Shown here piece by piece: positions 1 through 9,293 of a stretch of DNA of 64,000 nucleotides; within the stretch, counting starts at the first letter, position 1, and each line of letters starts with the position of its first letter. Made by a program: the position numbers and the translations under genes. This DNA is from CAWAYH01 sp963786195 (GTDB lineage: Bacteria > Acidobacteriota > Vicinamibacteria > Vicinamibacterales > 2-12-FULL-66-21), in the NCBI GenBank assembly GCA_963786195.1, contig CAWAYH010000002.1, positions 496,001 to 560,000 of the forward strand. The letters run 5' to 3'. The notes under the pieces are model-generated. The model was given only the letters and a program-made list of their open reading frames with translations. It made no database searches and was not told the origin of the DNA.

Positions 1-92
1 AATGTCGACGAATCCGTCTGCGGCGTCGGCTCCCAGGCATGGTCGGGGGCTGACGGCGGGAGGTGGCGCGTAAGGGTCGTGTGTGTTGTCGC

Positions 93-874
93 TCATAACC
101 TCAGATACTCGCGGAGCCGTTTGGTTTGCGATCGGCTCACGGGAATCTCGCTGCCCTTGGCATCACGCATCTTGAGGATGAAGTTGCGGCTGAACCAGGG
201 CACGATCTCCTTGATTTTATTGATATTTACCAGATGCGAGCGATGGACCCGCCAGAACACGCCGGGGTCGAGCCGCGCCTGCAATTCATCCAGTGTCCGA
301 TAGTTGGACGTTCCTGACAAGCTGTTCGTTACGACTGTAATTACGTCGTCTTCGACCGAAGCGTGTACCACTTCGTCGGTCTGGATCAGCAGGAACCGGT
401 CGCCCACCTTGACGGCCAGCTGGTCGACGACGGTCCTGCCGGTCCCCCAGCGCTTGAAGGAGCTCGGTCCAGCTCGCCGCCGGACGGCCTCGGCGGGGCG
501 GTCTGACTGAATACGCCGGCGAACCCGGTCCACTGCGGTGACGAGCCGTTCGGCTTCGACCGGTTTCAGCAGGTAATCCACCGCGTTGACGTCGAAGGCT
601 TCGATCGCATGCGGTCGAATGCGGTGACGAACACGAGTTGGGAATCGACGCCAGTCCGGACCAGCCGCCGAGCGACTTCGAATCCGGTCAGTCCCGGCAT
701 CTGCACGTCGAGCATCACCATGTCCGGCTATGGTCTTCGATGACCCGGAGGGCCTCGACGCCGTTGCCAGCCTGACCGACGACCTCGACACCCTCGATCT
801 GTCCGAGCAGGAAGCACAGCTCATCCCTCGCCAGCTGCTCGTCGTCGACGACCACGGTCCGCAGACGCGTCCAT
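93..874 (-). CDS. LytTR-family response regulator (frameshifted)
   Basis: DNA-binding response regulator of the LytR/AlgR type, acting in the cytoplasm on promoters. The receiver domain opens with VVVDDEQLARDEL and carries the phospho-acceptor segment MLDVQMPGLTGFEV and the LLKPVE lysine. The C-terminal third is a complete LytTR domain with the typical FWRVHRSHLVNINKI core and IPVSRSQTKRLREYL end. The receiver is split by shifts near 871, 727 and 612; each half continues perfectly in another frame, so I read this as indels. The likely start is the ATG at 874, one base after the stop of the kinase gene upstream, which makes a kinase-regulator operon. Family assignment is secure; the target genes are unknown. 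Confidence 0.85.
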
Positions 875-875
875 G

Positions 876-2236
876 TCAGGCGGAGATCCTCGTCGGAACG
901 ATCAGCTCCGGGATCACGATTCGTGCGCAGGTGCCTTCACCTGGCACACTGTCGAGCTGGAGCTGGTAGTTCGCGCCGTAGATCACTCGCAGCCGCTCGT
1001 TCACGTTGCGCAGCCCGATGCCTCTCCTCTTTCGGCATGCGCTCGGTCCGCTCGGCCTGTCCCGGGCTGACGCCCACACCGTTGTCGATGATGTCGATGA
1101 TCGCGTGACCCTCATGGCGGACGCTGCGGATCGTGATTTGTCCCGCGCCGAGCTTCGGCGCCAGTCCGTGCTTGATCGAGTTCTCGACGAGTGGCTGCAG
1201 AAGCATGCTGGGGACCACCACGTCGAGGCTATCGGGGTCGATGGCCTTCTCGATGATCAGCTTGGATCCGAACCGGACGGCCTCGATGTCGAGGTATTCA
1301 TCGATCGCCTCGAGCTCTTCGCGGAGCGTGACGAAATGTTCCTGGATCTCAGCAGCCGCCGCAGCAGGCCCGACAGCTTGACGATCAGCATCCGCGCGGT
1401 CTCGGGCTGCGATCGGATCAGCGACGAGATCGACGTCAGCGTGTTGAACAGGAAATGCGGATTGATCTGGCTGGCCAGCGCTTCGACCCGCGCCGTCATC
1501 AGCAGCTTTTCCTGTTCCTGGAGCCGGTGCTCGATGCGCGCGCTGTTCCAGATCTTGATCGGAATCGCCACGCACAGGACTGTCGCCAGAACGACCAGCG
1601 CGTAGCAGCCATGCGGTCGGCGGGTCGATGGTAGAAGATGCGAACGCGCCGAAGCGATGGCCGAGCGCCTGTCGATCAGCTCGAGCCCGATCGGCGCCGC
1701 GAGCAGAATCACGACCCAGTCGATCTGGAAGCGTCGGACGAGCCGCCATACGTTGCGATGCAGGTCGGTGAAGAAGAGCGGCGAGAAATGCCAGATCGCT
1801 TCCTTCGGACAGATCTCGCGCAGGCCGCCGCCGGCAAAGCCGCAGCCGATCGCGAACGGCAGCGCAATCCATTCGCCGGCGACGAGGGCCGGGATGCCGA
1901 CCATGGTGCCGACGATGCGCCGGCATACGGGCCCGCCAGCAGGCCGGCGAGAAACGATCCGGCGAGCGTCAGGTCGGCCGCCTTGTAGTCGAGCAGCAGG
2001 CGGGCGACGACGCCGGCCGTCAGCGGCACGCCCAGACTGGCGGCGAAGACCAGTCGCTCCGGCCAGTCGCGTTTCTCGGTGAGGAGGATCCGCCGGAACC
2101 AGGGGAAGCGCACGAGCATGGTGGCCAGGACCGCGACCACCGCGAGCTTCACCATCAGGGTCGTGAGCAGGAACTGCTCAGGCGAGAGGATATTGTCTCG
2201 TGCGGCATCAGGCGATGTATCCCGTAAGTATAGCAT
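876..2236 (-). CDS. LytS-type sensor histidine kinase with 5TM N-terminus (frameshifted)
   Basis: Membrane sensor kinase partner of the LytTR regulator that follows it. The N-terminal half is a series of hydrophobic segments typical of 5TM-LYT sensors. It is followed by the HisKA_7TM-type phospho-acceptor motif INPHFLFNTLTSISSLI, then LVENSIKHG (N box), IIDNGVGV (G1) and GIGLRNVNERL (G2) of the ATPase domain. The reading frame changes near 1920, 1360 and 1025, and every expected motif survives, which argues for sequence errors. The start is uncertain. The ATG at 2236 is followed at once by a TATACT hexamer (2226-2231), so an internal start near 2158 is possible. The gene is divergent from nuoI. 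The ligand is unknown. Confidence 0.85.
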
Positions 2237-2302
2237 CTCCTGCAACTTGCCTGACGTCCTTCGCGATTCCGGTCCCTTTTCCCTGGAACCGGACTCCCTT
2301 GA

Positions 2303-2308
2303 TATGAT
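2303..2308 (+). promoter_or_regulatory. Candidate -10 element (TATGAT) before nuoI
   Basis: TATGAT lies only six bases before the nuoI ATG. No good -35 hexamer is visible. The position implies a very short leader or a leaderless transcript if it is used. Confidence 0.35.
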
Positions 2309-2314
2309 CACTGG

Positions 2315-2734
2315 ATGATCCGTCCGTTCCTCATCGGCTTTGCGACGACGCTCAAGCACATCTTCAAGAAGCCGATCACCGTCAACTACCCCGAGCAGAA
2401 GATCCCGGTCTTCCCAAAGTACCGTGGCAAACAGGTGCTGATGCGAGACGAGAACGGCCTCGAGAAGTGCGTCGCGTGCGGTCTGTGCGCGGTGGCGTGT
2501 CCGGCTGACGCCATCTATCTCGAGGCGGCCGAGAACGACGGGTCGGTCCAGGCAGGGCCGCGCTACGCCAAGGTCTACCAGATCCACAAGACGCGCTGCA
2601 TCTTCTGTGGATACTGCGAGGAGGCCTGCCCGGTTTCGGCGATTTTCATGGGTAAGGACTACGAGCTCGCGGTCTACAGCAGCAAGGACTTCATCTGGGA
2701 CAAGCAGGACCTGCTCGTGCCGCGCCAGCGGTGA
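2315..2734 (+). CDS. nuoI: NADH-quinone oxidoreductase subunit I (NuoI), stand-alone
   Basis: Ferredoxin-like subunit of respiratory complex I that carries two 4Fe-4S clusters (N6a and N6b) on the peripheral arm. The 139-residue protein has both cluster motifs: Cys52, 55, 58 and 62 in CVACGLCAVACP, and Cys95, 98, 101 and 105 in CIFCGYCEEACP. The N-terminus FATTLKHIFKKPITVNYP is typical of NuoI. Length is slightly shorter than the usual 150-180 residues, with a short C-terminal tail. No other nuo gene is in the window, so the rest of the complex must be elsewhere or this copy serves another iron-sulfur role. It is followed 12 bases later by the phosphoesterase gene. Confidence 0.9.
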   Translation: MIRPFLIGFATTLKHIFKKPITVNYPEQKIPVFPKYRGKQVLMRDENGLEKCVACGLCAVACPADAIYLEAAENDGSVQAGPRYAKVYQIHKTRCIFCGYCEEACPVSAIFMGKDYELAVYSSKDFIWDKQDLLVPRQR

Positions 2735-2746
2735 CAACGCGAAGGC

Positions 2747-3424
2747 GTGATCCAGTTCGGTGCCCTCGGTGACATTCACGGCGACTTCGACACCGTGCAC
2801 CGAATCATGCGACGGCATCCGGAAGTGCCGTTCTGGATTTCGGTCGGCGATCTGGCTGACGACGACGGACATTACCAGCCGGTCGACGCGCCGCTCTACT
2901 GGATCAAGGGCAACAACGAGAACTTCGACCCCATCGAATCGCGGCGATCTGCCCGCGAGGCTTCACTGCATGACGAACGGCCGGATGGTCGAGCTCGACG
3001 GCGTGCGCGTTGCGGGGCTGGGCGGCACGTTTGCGCCGACGTGGTACGAGATCGCCTGCTGCCGATCTGCCACACCCCTCGAAGAGCATCGCCGCGCGCG
3101 ACGAGCCTGGCCGACAAGCGCCGGCACTTCGTGCGTGAGGAGGTCGAGGCCTGCCAGGCGCTGCGAGAACGTCGATGTGTTCCTGACGCCACGAAGCGGC
3201 ACGCCCGTATATCGTCGGAGGCGGTCCCGGACGTCGCGGTATCGACGCCGGGAAGACGCCGATCAACGAAGTGCTGGCGGCCATGCGTCCGCGCCTGCAC
3301 CTCTTCGGGCATCACCATCGGTTCACCGAGCAGGAGCGCCAGGGCGTCCGTTCGATTGGGCTCGAACGTGGTGTCGTCGTCGTATCTGCTGATCGAGCCG
3401 ACGATGACGCTGGATTACTCGTAA
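2747..3424 (+). CDS. Metallophosphoesterase (frameshifted)
   Basis: Calcineurin-like phosphoesterase, probably a cytoplasmic hydrolase of phosphate esters. The metal-ligand blocks appear in order: GDIHGDFD near the N-terminus, GDLADDD, GNNENFD, and LFGHHHRF near the C-terminus. The middle of the gene (about 2930-3260) shifts frame several times; the segment ELDGVRVAGLGGTFAP and the C-terminal YLLIEPTMTLDYS are in different frames, but both fit the family. The start is a GTG 12 bases after nuoI, so the two may be co-transcribed. The length of about 225 residues suits a small family member. The substrate cannot be predicted. Confidence 0.75.
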   Translation: MIQFGALGDIHGDFDTVHRIMRRHPEVPFWISVGDLADDDGHYQPVDAPLYWIKGNNENFDPIESRRSAREASLHDERPDGRARRRARCGAGRHVCADVVRDRLLPICHTPRRASPRATSLADKRRHFVREEVEACQALRERRCVPDATKRHARISSEAVPDVAVSTPGRRRSTKCWRPCVRACTSSGITIGSPSRSARASVRLGSNVVSSSYLLIEPTMTLDYS

Positions 3425-3463
3425 GCGCTGACGGCTGTCGAGCGTGCAGCTCCGGATACCATT

Positions 3464-5334
3464 ATGATGAGATCAGGCGCTCCGATTCTCGAGGAACTCG
3501 ACCGCGCGTGCTCGTCTGCGACGGCGCGATGGGGACGATGCTGTACGCGCAAGGGCATCTTCCTGAATCGATCCTTCGACGAGCTGAACCTGACGCAGCC
3601 GGACCTCGTCGCCGAAGTGCACCAGGCGTACGTGCGCGCCGGCGCGGACGTCATCGAGACGAATACGTTCGGCGCCAATCGCGTGAAGCTCGGCGCGTTC
3701 GGGCTGGCGGATCGGGTGCAGCGCGCTCAACCTCCAGGGCGCGCGGATCGCGCGGCATGCGGCGCGCGAGCAGGCCTGGGTCGCCGGGCGCGATCGGTCC
3801 GCTCGGCATTCGCATCGAGCCGTGGGGCCGGACTGGCGTCGACGAGGCGGAGGCGTACTTCACGCGAGCAGGCGCGCGCGCTCGTCGAGGGCGGCGTCGA
3901 CCTCTTCGTGCTCGAGACGTTTCGCGACGTCAACGAGATCGGCGCGGCAATCCGCGCCGTCCGCGGCGTGTGCGAGCTGCCGATCGTCGCGCAGATGACG
4001 ACCGAGGAAGACGGCAACACGCTCGACGGCGTGGCGCCGGAGACCTTCGTGCCCGGAGCTCGAACGGCACGGCGCTGACGTCGTCGGCCTCAACTGCAGC
4101 GTCGGTCCGGCGGCGATGCTCGAGACCATCGAGCGTCTCGCGCGCGTCGCGACGCGAAGCTCTCGGCGCAACCGAACGCCGGCAAGCCTCGCGAAATCGA
4201 GGGCCGGAACATCTACCTGTGCTCGCCGGAGTACATGGCGTCGTACGCGCGCCGGTTCATCAACGAGCGGCGTCCGGCTGGTCGGCGGCTGCTGCGGCAC
4301 GACGCCCGAGCACATCCGTCACATCAAGCAGGCGGTTCGTGCGATGACGCCCGCTCGGGTGGCCATCGGCGGCCGCGTTCCGGCGGAGGCACCCGTCGGA
4401 GACGTCGGCCCGCGCGCAAACCGCCGACGCGATCGGGCGCGCCGAGAAGTCGCGGATGGCGAACACGCTCGCCCGCGGCGCGTTCGTCGTGAGCGTCGAG
4501 CTGTTGCCGCCGCGCGGCTACCGCACCGACGCGCTCGTGGACACGGCGCGTCAGCTGCGCATCCATGGCGTCGATCTCGTCAACGTTCCGGACGGTCCGC
4601 GGGCGACCGGACGGATGAGCGCGCTGGCGGCGGCCGTACCTGGTGCAGCAGCAGCCGGGCGTCGAGACGATCCTTCACTATGCGTGCCGCGATCGGAACC
4701 TGCTGGGCATGCAGTCGGATCTGCTCGGCGCCTACTCGATGGGGGTGCGCAACCTGCTCATCGTCACCGGCGATCCACCGCGGGTTGGCGATTATCCGGA
4801 CGCGACCGGGGTGTTCGACGTGGATTCGATCGGCCTGACCAACGTCGTCGCGACGTTGAATCGCGGCCTCGACATCGGCGGCCAGTCGATCGGCCAGGCG
4901 ACCGGCTTTCACATCGGCGTGGCCGCGAATCCCGCGGCGATCGATCGTGGACGAGGAGGTGCGTCGATTCCAGTACAAGGTCGAGGCGGGCGCCGAGTTC
5001 GCCATCACGCAGCCGGTGTTCGACGTGGCGGCGTTCTCCCGAGTTCCTGAGCGACGGATCGACGCGGATTCCGATCCTGGCGGGTGTCACGCCGCTCGAG
5101 AGTCTCCGGCATGCGGAGTTCATGGCGAACGAAGTACCCGGCGTGCGCGTGCCGGACGCGATCCTCGAGCGCATGCGGCACGCCGAATCGTCCGGCCGGG
5201 GACCGGAGGAGGGACTCGCGATCGCACGGGAGATCGTGTCCGACGTGTCCGGATTGGTACAGGGCCTCCAGATCACCGTCGCCTCGGGCACCATCGAGAC
5301 TGCGCTACGGGTTGTAGAGGGGATTCAGGTCTAA
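3464..5334 (+). CDS. Bifunctional homocysteine S-methyltransferase / methylenetetrahydrofolate reductase (frameshifted)
   Basis: Two enzymes of one-carbon and methionine metabolism in one reading unit, as in Bacillus YitJ. The N-terminal half is a zinc-dependent homocysteine methyltransferase: LVCDGAMGTMLYAQG at the start, GADVIETNTFGAN, the zinc ligand Cys in VGLNCSVGPAAM, and the Cys-Cys pair in LVGGCCGTTPEHI. The C-terminal half is a MetF-type TIM barrel: FVVSVELLPPRGY, HYACRDRNLLGMQSDLLG, NLLIVTGDPPRVGDYP and FAITQPVFDVAAF. The total span of about 620 codons matches the fused family. Frame changes occur near 3510, 3725, 3870, 4055, 4150, 4270, 4415, 4625, 4945 and 5038, consistent with indels. 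The 3-prime end, from PILAGVTPLESLRHAEF to the stop, is intact. Confidence 0.85.
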
Positions 5335-5450
5335 TCCTATCCGAGGGGCTTCGCCCCTCGGACTCCCCAACACGCTCTCTCGCGCGCCGCTGCGCCGGCG
5401 CGCTCCGTTCGCGTGGCTCGCTTCGCGGCGCTCGCTCGCGCCTAAGGACG
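5335..5450 (+). repeat. Intergenic hairpin repeat, copy A
   Basis: About 115 bases that start at the stop codon of the MTHFR gene and recur, in the same orientation, at 14755-14868. Two perfect stems are visible: CCGAGGGG/CCCCTCGG around a CTTCG loop, and GCGCGCCG/CGGCGCGC. The two copies differ at roughly a dozen positions, and both stems are kept in each. No open reading frame explains it. It may act as a transcription terminator, or as a REP-like mobile or structural element. Confidence 0.8.
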
Positions 5451-5590
5451 TCTAGGTTCATGAGACAGCCTCTAGTCTGTCAACTCTCGGCGGTCCGCTC
5501 CCTGGTCTCCGCAGCGATCTTTTCTTGCTTGCCACGGATGCCGCGGGATATAGTCCGGAAGCTTCGCGTCGCGATCGTGGCAGATGCCCC

Positions 5591-6220
5591 ATGGACGAGT
5601 TGAGTGTGAGTCGTCAGCGCTGGCACGATCACCGGCTGTTCCTGTCTCACTTCAGGAAGAGCCCGCGGACGGTCGGCGCCATTGCTCCCAGCTCGCAACG
5701 GCTCGCACGAACCATGCTCGACGGATTGGCGTGGGGTCCCGACACACGGGTGGTCGAGCTGGGACCTGGGACGGGTGCCGTGACCGGCGAGATCGTCGGC
5801 GGTTGCCCGAGGGCGCAACCTGCCTCGCAATCGACGTCAACGAGGAGTTCATTGCCCGGATCTCGGTCCGCTGGCCACGGCTCGACGCGGTGTGCGCGCC
5901 GGCCGAGGACCTTGTGGAGATCGCGCGAGCGCACGAGGTGTTGCCGGTGGATCACATCGTGTCCGGGCTGCCGTTCGCGAGCCTGCCATCTCCAGCACGC
6001 GGCAGATCGTCGATGCGATCGTCGCGACGCTTCGTCCCGGGGGTACTTCACGACCTTTCAGTACGTGCATGCGTATGGCTTTCCGTCCGCTCTGGCGGTG
6101 CGCCGCATGCTGACCCGAAAAATGGGCCTGCAACCGACCCGCACGCTCGTCGTCGGCAACGTGCCCCCGGCCCTGGTCTTCCGATGGCGGAAGAGCAGCG
6201 GCCGGCACGGGGCACCGTAG
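5591..6220 (+). CDS. Phospholipid N-methyltransferase-like SAM methyltransferase (frameshifted)
   Basis: Class I methyltransferase resembling COG3963 (phosphatidylethanolamine N-methylation, rRNA adenine dimethylase fold). The N-terminus DHRLFLSHFRKSPRTVGAI and APSSQRLARTML is characteristic. The SAM-binding motif is VVELGPGTGAVT, followed by CLAIDVNEEF, and the C-terminal half reads IVDAIVATLRPGG, FTTFQYVHAYGFP and VVGNVPPALVFRW. Frame changes lie near 5808, 5985 and 6045, and motifs continue across each. The ATG at 5591 was chosen because family homology begins there. It sits 16 bases ahead of a second lipid-type methyltransferase, so the pair may carry out successive methylations towards phosphatidylcholine. 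The substrate is inferred. Confidence 0.75.
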   Translation: MDELSVSRQRWHDHRLFLSHFRKSPRTVGAIAPSSQRLARTMLDGLAWGPDTRVVELGPGTGAVTGEIVGGCPRAQPASQSTSTRSSLPGSRSAGHGSTRCARRPRTLWRSRERTRCCRWITSCPGCRSRACHLQHAADRRCDRRDASSRGYFTTFQYVHAYGFPSALAVRRMLTRKMGLQPTRTLVVGNVPPALVFRWRKSSGRHGAP

Positions 6221-6235
6221 GAGAGTGAGTGATGC

Positions 6236-6943
6236 ATGATCACGTTGTTCGAGCGGGACAAGCGCGACCATGGTTCCGACGATGAGATCGTCAGTTCCGG
6301 CGGCACGGCGCAGCTTTCCGCGACCGCCGTCGAGAACGACTTCGTCGAGGCCGTCTACGAGAAGCTGGCGTCCGTCTACGATCTGGCGTTCGGCCCGACG
6401 CTGCAGCCGGGACGCCGCCGCGCGCTCCTGCGGATGAACATCCAGCCCGGCGAACGCGTGCTCGAGGTCGGCGTCGGAACCGGCATCAACCTCTCGCTCT
6501 ACCCGCGACCGTCCTCCGTGACCGGCATCGACTTTTCGTCCTCGATGCTGGAGAAGGCGCGCGAGCGCGTGGCGCGCGAGGGCCTGCGCAACCTGCGCCT
6601 CCTGCAGATGGACGCCGCGGATCTGAAATTCGCCGACGACTCGTTCGACATCGTCTACGCGCCCTACCTGATCAGCGTCGTGCCGGATCCGGTGAAGGTG
6701 GCCTGTGAGATGCGCCGCGTATGCCGCGTCGGCGGGCGCATCATCTTCCTCAACCACTTTCTGAGCCCGAACCTCTTCGTGTCCCGCGTCGAACGCCTGA
6801 TCTCGCCGTTCACCATTCACATCGGCTTCAAGGCGGATCTCGACCTGGAAGCATTCCTCTCCCAGGCGCAACTCCAGCCGGTGTCGATCGAGAAGGTGAA
6901 CGTCCCGAAGATCTGGTCTCTCGTCACCTGCATCAAGGGATGA
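6236..6943 (+). CDS. PmtA-like class I SAM methyltransferase
   Basis: A 235-residue methyltransferase resembling the Rhodobacter-type phosphatidylethanolamine N-methyltransferase. Motif I is VLEVGVGTGINLSLYP, motif II VTGIDFSSSMLEKAR, then LLQMDAADLKFADDSFD and the post-motif VGGRIIFLNHF. A hydrophilic extension of about 35 residues precedes EAVYEKLASVYDLAFG, where homology to the family begins, so translation could start later. The frame is intact. It follows the other lipid-type methyltransferase in the same direction. The stop overlaps the convergent glycosyltransferase gene by 11 bases. The role in phosphatidylcholine formation is inferred from the family and from the pairing. Confidence 0.75.
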   Translation: MITLFERDKRDHGSDDEIVSSGGTAQLSATAVENDFVEAVYEKLASVYDLAFGPTLQPGRRRALLRMNIQPGERVLEVGVGTGINLSLYPRPSSVTGIDFSSSMLEKARERVAREGLRNLRLLQMDAADLKFADDSFDIVYAPYLISVVPDPVKVACEMRRVCRVGGRIIFLNHFLSPNLFVSRVERLISPFTIHIGFKADLDLEAFLSQAQLQPVSIEKVNVPKIWSLVTCIKG

Positions 6944-9293
6944 TCTTCGGATCGGCCTGAGCGGTTCCGCGTGTGCGCGGGTCGTAGATAGCCATCGGCG
7001 TCGAGCCGGTCGCTTGCGCCACGGGCTTCCAGTCGAGTTTTCCCAGAACTGAGTAGGGTCCGAAGCGGTTGCGGAATTCCTTCTCCTCCCAGTCGTCCAG
7101 CACGAAGTAGACCGGCAAGCCCCGGTCGCCGAAGTACGCGACCAGCTGATCGAGGCGATCTTCCGAGAACTGATCGTACCGGATCGTCGTGCGCCCGGAG
7201 TAATACCGCAGGCTGCCGCTGTGCTGCATCGTGAGGTACAGCGCGTGCTCCGGCATGTTCCGCCCGACGTATTCCCCGATGCGCTTGTACCGTCCTTCCC
7301 CGTTCGCCATCTCGAAGATCGAGTGGTGAAGACCGAAGTTGATTGCCGTGATCGCGATGAGCGAGACGAGGATCGTGCCGAGCGCTCGCGGCGCCATCGT
7401 GCGGCGAAGCACGAGGACGAACGCCGCGCTCGAGAGCGCCATCAGCGGCGGATATGAGGGCAACAGAAAACGCAGGTAGCCCCAGTCGTCGAACGGCATG
7501 TACGCGATGTACGAAAACCAGACGAGCGCGGCCAGCGCGAGGAAGAGCCAGGCCGCCGCAACCGGTGAGATCAGGGCGCCCGGATTCTTTCGGCCGCGCA
7601 GGAGAAACGGCGTGACGAGCCCCACGAGGATGAGCGGAGTCTGCGTCTCAATCAGCCAACGGGGATAGCGGGCGAGATTCGCCTGGACGTTATCCCATTT
7701 GAAGATCCCGCCCACCGTTCCGTAGCCCGATCTGAACGGCGATCCGTACCAGTAGTTGAACAGAAGAGCCACGATGATCGGCCCTATACACGCGGTCGCT
7801 CCGAAAACGAGCAACGCCACTAATCGCCGCCCCTCGCGCGGCCGCAGTGCCCAGCGGACCAGAAAAGGAAGCCCGATGATGCCGCCGAGGAGGGCGAGAT
7901 TGGGCCGCGTCAGAATCGCGAGCGACGTCGCGATCCCCGCGACCGCCGCCGATCCGATCGTGGGGCGGCAGGCTGCGACGAGCGCGGCCACCCACCACGT
8001 CGTCACGGGCACGTCGCTCATCGGAGTGAACGACGATCCGAGGATGCCGGGACTCGACGCCACCCACACCGCGGCAAACAATCCCGTCGCGTCACCGTTC
8101 AGTCGACGGCCGAGCACGAACGTCAGCCACACCGCCAGCCCCGTGAGCGCCGGGACGACGAAGTAGACAGCCGGCTCACCGAAGGCGAGCCGGAACACCG
8201 CCATGACCATCGGCAGCCCCGGCGAGTACGTCGGGACGATGCGGCCGCGGACGGCAGAATGCTCCTGGGGCGTGAACCCGAGCGGTGTGAGCAGCCAATC
8301 GTCGACGTAGTCCGGCAGCTCCTTCGCAAGTCGCTGGTCGACGTAGAGCTTGCCGCGCGCCCAGAGCTCCGACTGGCTCACGTAGCCATACGAGTCCGCA
8401 CCACCCGCGACGTTGACGCCGAAGAGATACGCGGCGGCGGCGACCGTCACCGCGAGCGCAGCGGCAATCGCCGCCGGGAGCCGCGGTATCCCGGCGATCG
8501 CAGAGCAGGTGTGGACGACGCGATGCCACGTGGAACCGACCCTGCTCCACATCGCGGACCACACCCTCCCGGCCGCCCAGACGGTGGCGTGGTACACCGG
8601 GACTATGCGCTCGGCGTAGAGAACGGCGACGCAGAGCAGCCATGTCGTCGGCGAAATGAGCAGCTTGAACTGCGTGAAGCGGTCGGTCAGCAGCGTCGCG
8701 AGGAACAGAAGGATGGCGATCGCGACTCCGGCACGATGCCAGCGCCTGGCGTGGATGCCGGACGGCCACTCCCGTCGCGGGCGCTGCACGAGCAGGACAA
8801 TCAGGAGCGGCAGCAACCACCACCAGGAGACGCCGCGGAAGTGCGTACGCGATCCCGGCACGATCGTGAAGCTGAAGAAACCGCGGGTGTATCCATGAAC
8901 GTTGGCGATCTCGAGATAGGTGAGCTGCCAGCCGGCGCGGTCGGCTGCGAGCCGAAAAACCTGGCCCGTCCCGGGCCGGACCCACGCCGTACTATCGACG
9001 CGGATTTCACGGTTTGCTGGAACCGTGACGGTTGCGATGGGCGCGCCATCGAGGGACAGACGAACGTTGGTCGCTTCCGTCGTCCCGCGCAGCCGCACGA
9101 TGACGGCTGCAGGCTCGCCAACAAACCGTTGAAGGTCCGGCAGAGGCACGGCGAGCGTTGGCTCGACTGCCGGCTGGGGCTTCGTGACGGGCCTGGTGCG
9201 GATCCGGTCGAACTCGACCGCCACACGTGTCGCGAGAACGAGGACACAGCCCAGCGCCAGCAGCACCGAGAGCGCCGCGCGGCGGCCTACCAT
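6933..9293 (-). CDS. Polytopic membrane glycosyltransferase (GT39/ArnT-like) with N-terminal beta-rich module
   Basis: 786-residue integral membrane protein. After an N-terminal membrane anchor comes a soluble module of about 150 residues, then some ten or more hydrophobic segments. The loop GGADSYGYVSQSELWARGK and TYSPGLPMVMAVF resemble the first periplasmic loop of lipid-linked-sugar glycosyltransferases (PMT/ArnT type). The C-terminal tail (YYSGRTTIRYDQFSEDRL, VYFVLDDWEEKEF) is a soluble domain. The start ATG at 9293 overlaps the TAG of the gene upstream (ATGGTAG), so the two are translationally coupled. The N-terminal module is paralogous to that of the neighbour. Probable function is sugar transfer to an envelope lipid or protein; donor and acceptor are unknown. 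Confidence 0.75.
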   Translation of the reverse strand: MVGRRAALSVLLALGCVLVLATRVAVEFDRIRTRPVTKPQPAVEPTLAVPLPDLQRFVGEPAAVIVRLRGTTEATNVRLSLDGAPIATVTVPANREIRVDSTAWVRPGTGQVFRLAADRAGWQLTYLEIANVHGYTRGFFSFTIVPGSRTHFRGVSWWWLLPLLIVLLVQRPRREWPSGIHARRWHRAGVAIAILLFLATLLTDRFTQFKLLISPTTWLLCVAVLYAERIVPVYHATVWAAGRVWSAMWSRVGSTWHRVVHTCSAIAGIPRLPAAIAAALAVTVAAAAYLFGVNVAGGADSYGYVSQSELWARGKLYVDQRLAKELPDYVDDWLLTPLGFTPQEHSAVRGRIVPTYSPGLPMVMAVFRLAFGEPAVYFVVPALTGLAVWLTFVLGRRLNGDATGLFAAVWVASSPGILGSSFTPMSDVPVTTWWVAALVAACRPTIGSAAVAGIATSLAILTRPNLALLGGIIGLPFLVRWALRPREGRRLVALLVFGATACIGPIIVALLFNYWYGSPFRSGYGTVGGIFKWDNVQANLARYPRWLIETQTPLILVGLVTPFLLRGRKNPGALISPVAAAWLFLALAALVWFSYIAYMPFDDWGYLRFLLPSYPPLMALSSAAFVLVLRRTMAPRALGTILVSLIAITAINFGLHHSIFEMANGEGRYKRIGEYVGRNMPEHALYLTMQHSGSLRYYSGRTTIRYDQFSEDRLDQLVAYFGDRGLPVYFVLDDWEEKEFRNRFGPYSVLGKLDWKPVAQATGSTPMAIYDPRTRGTAQADPKIIP

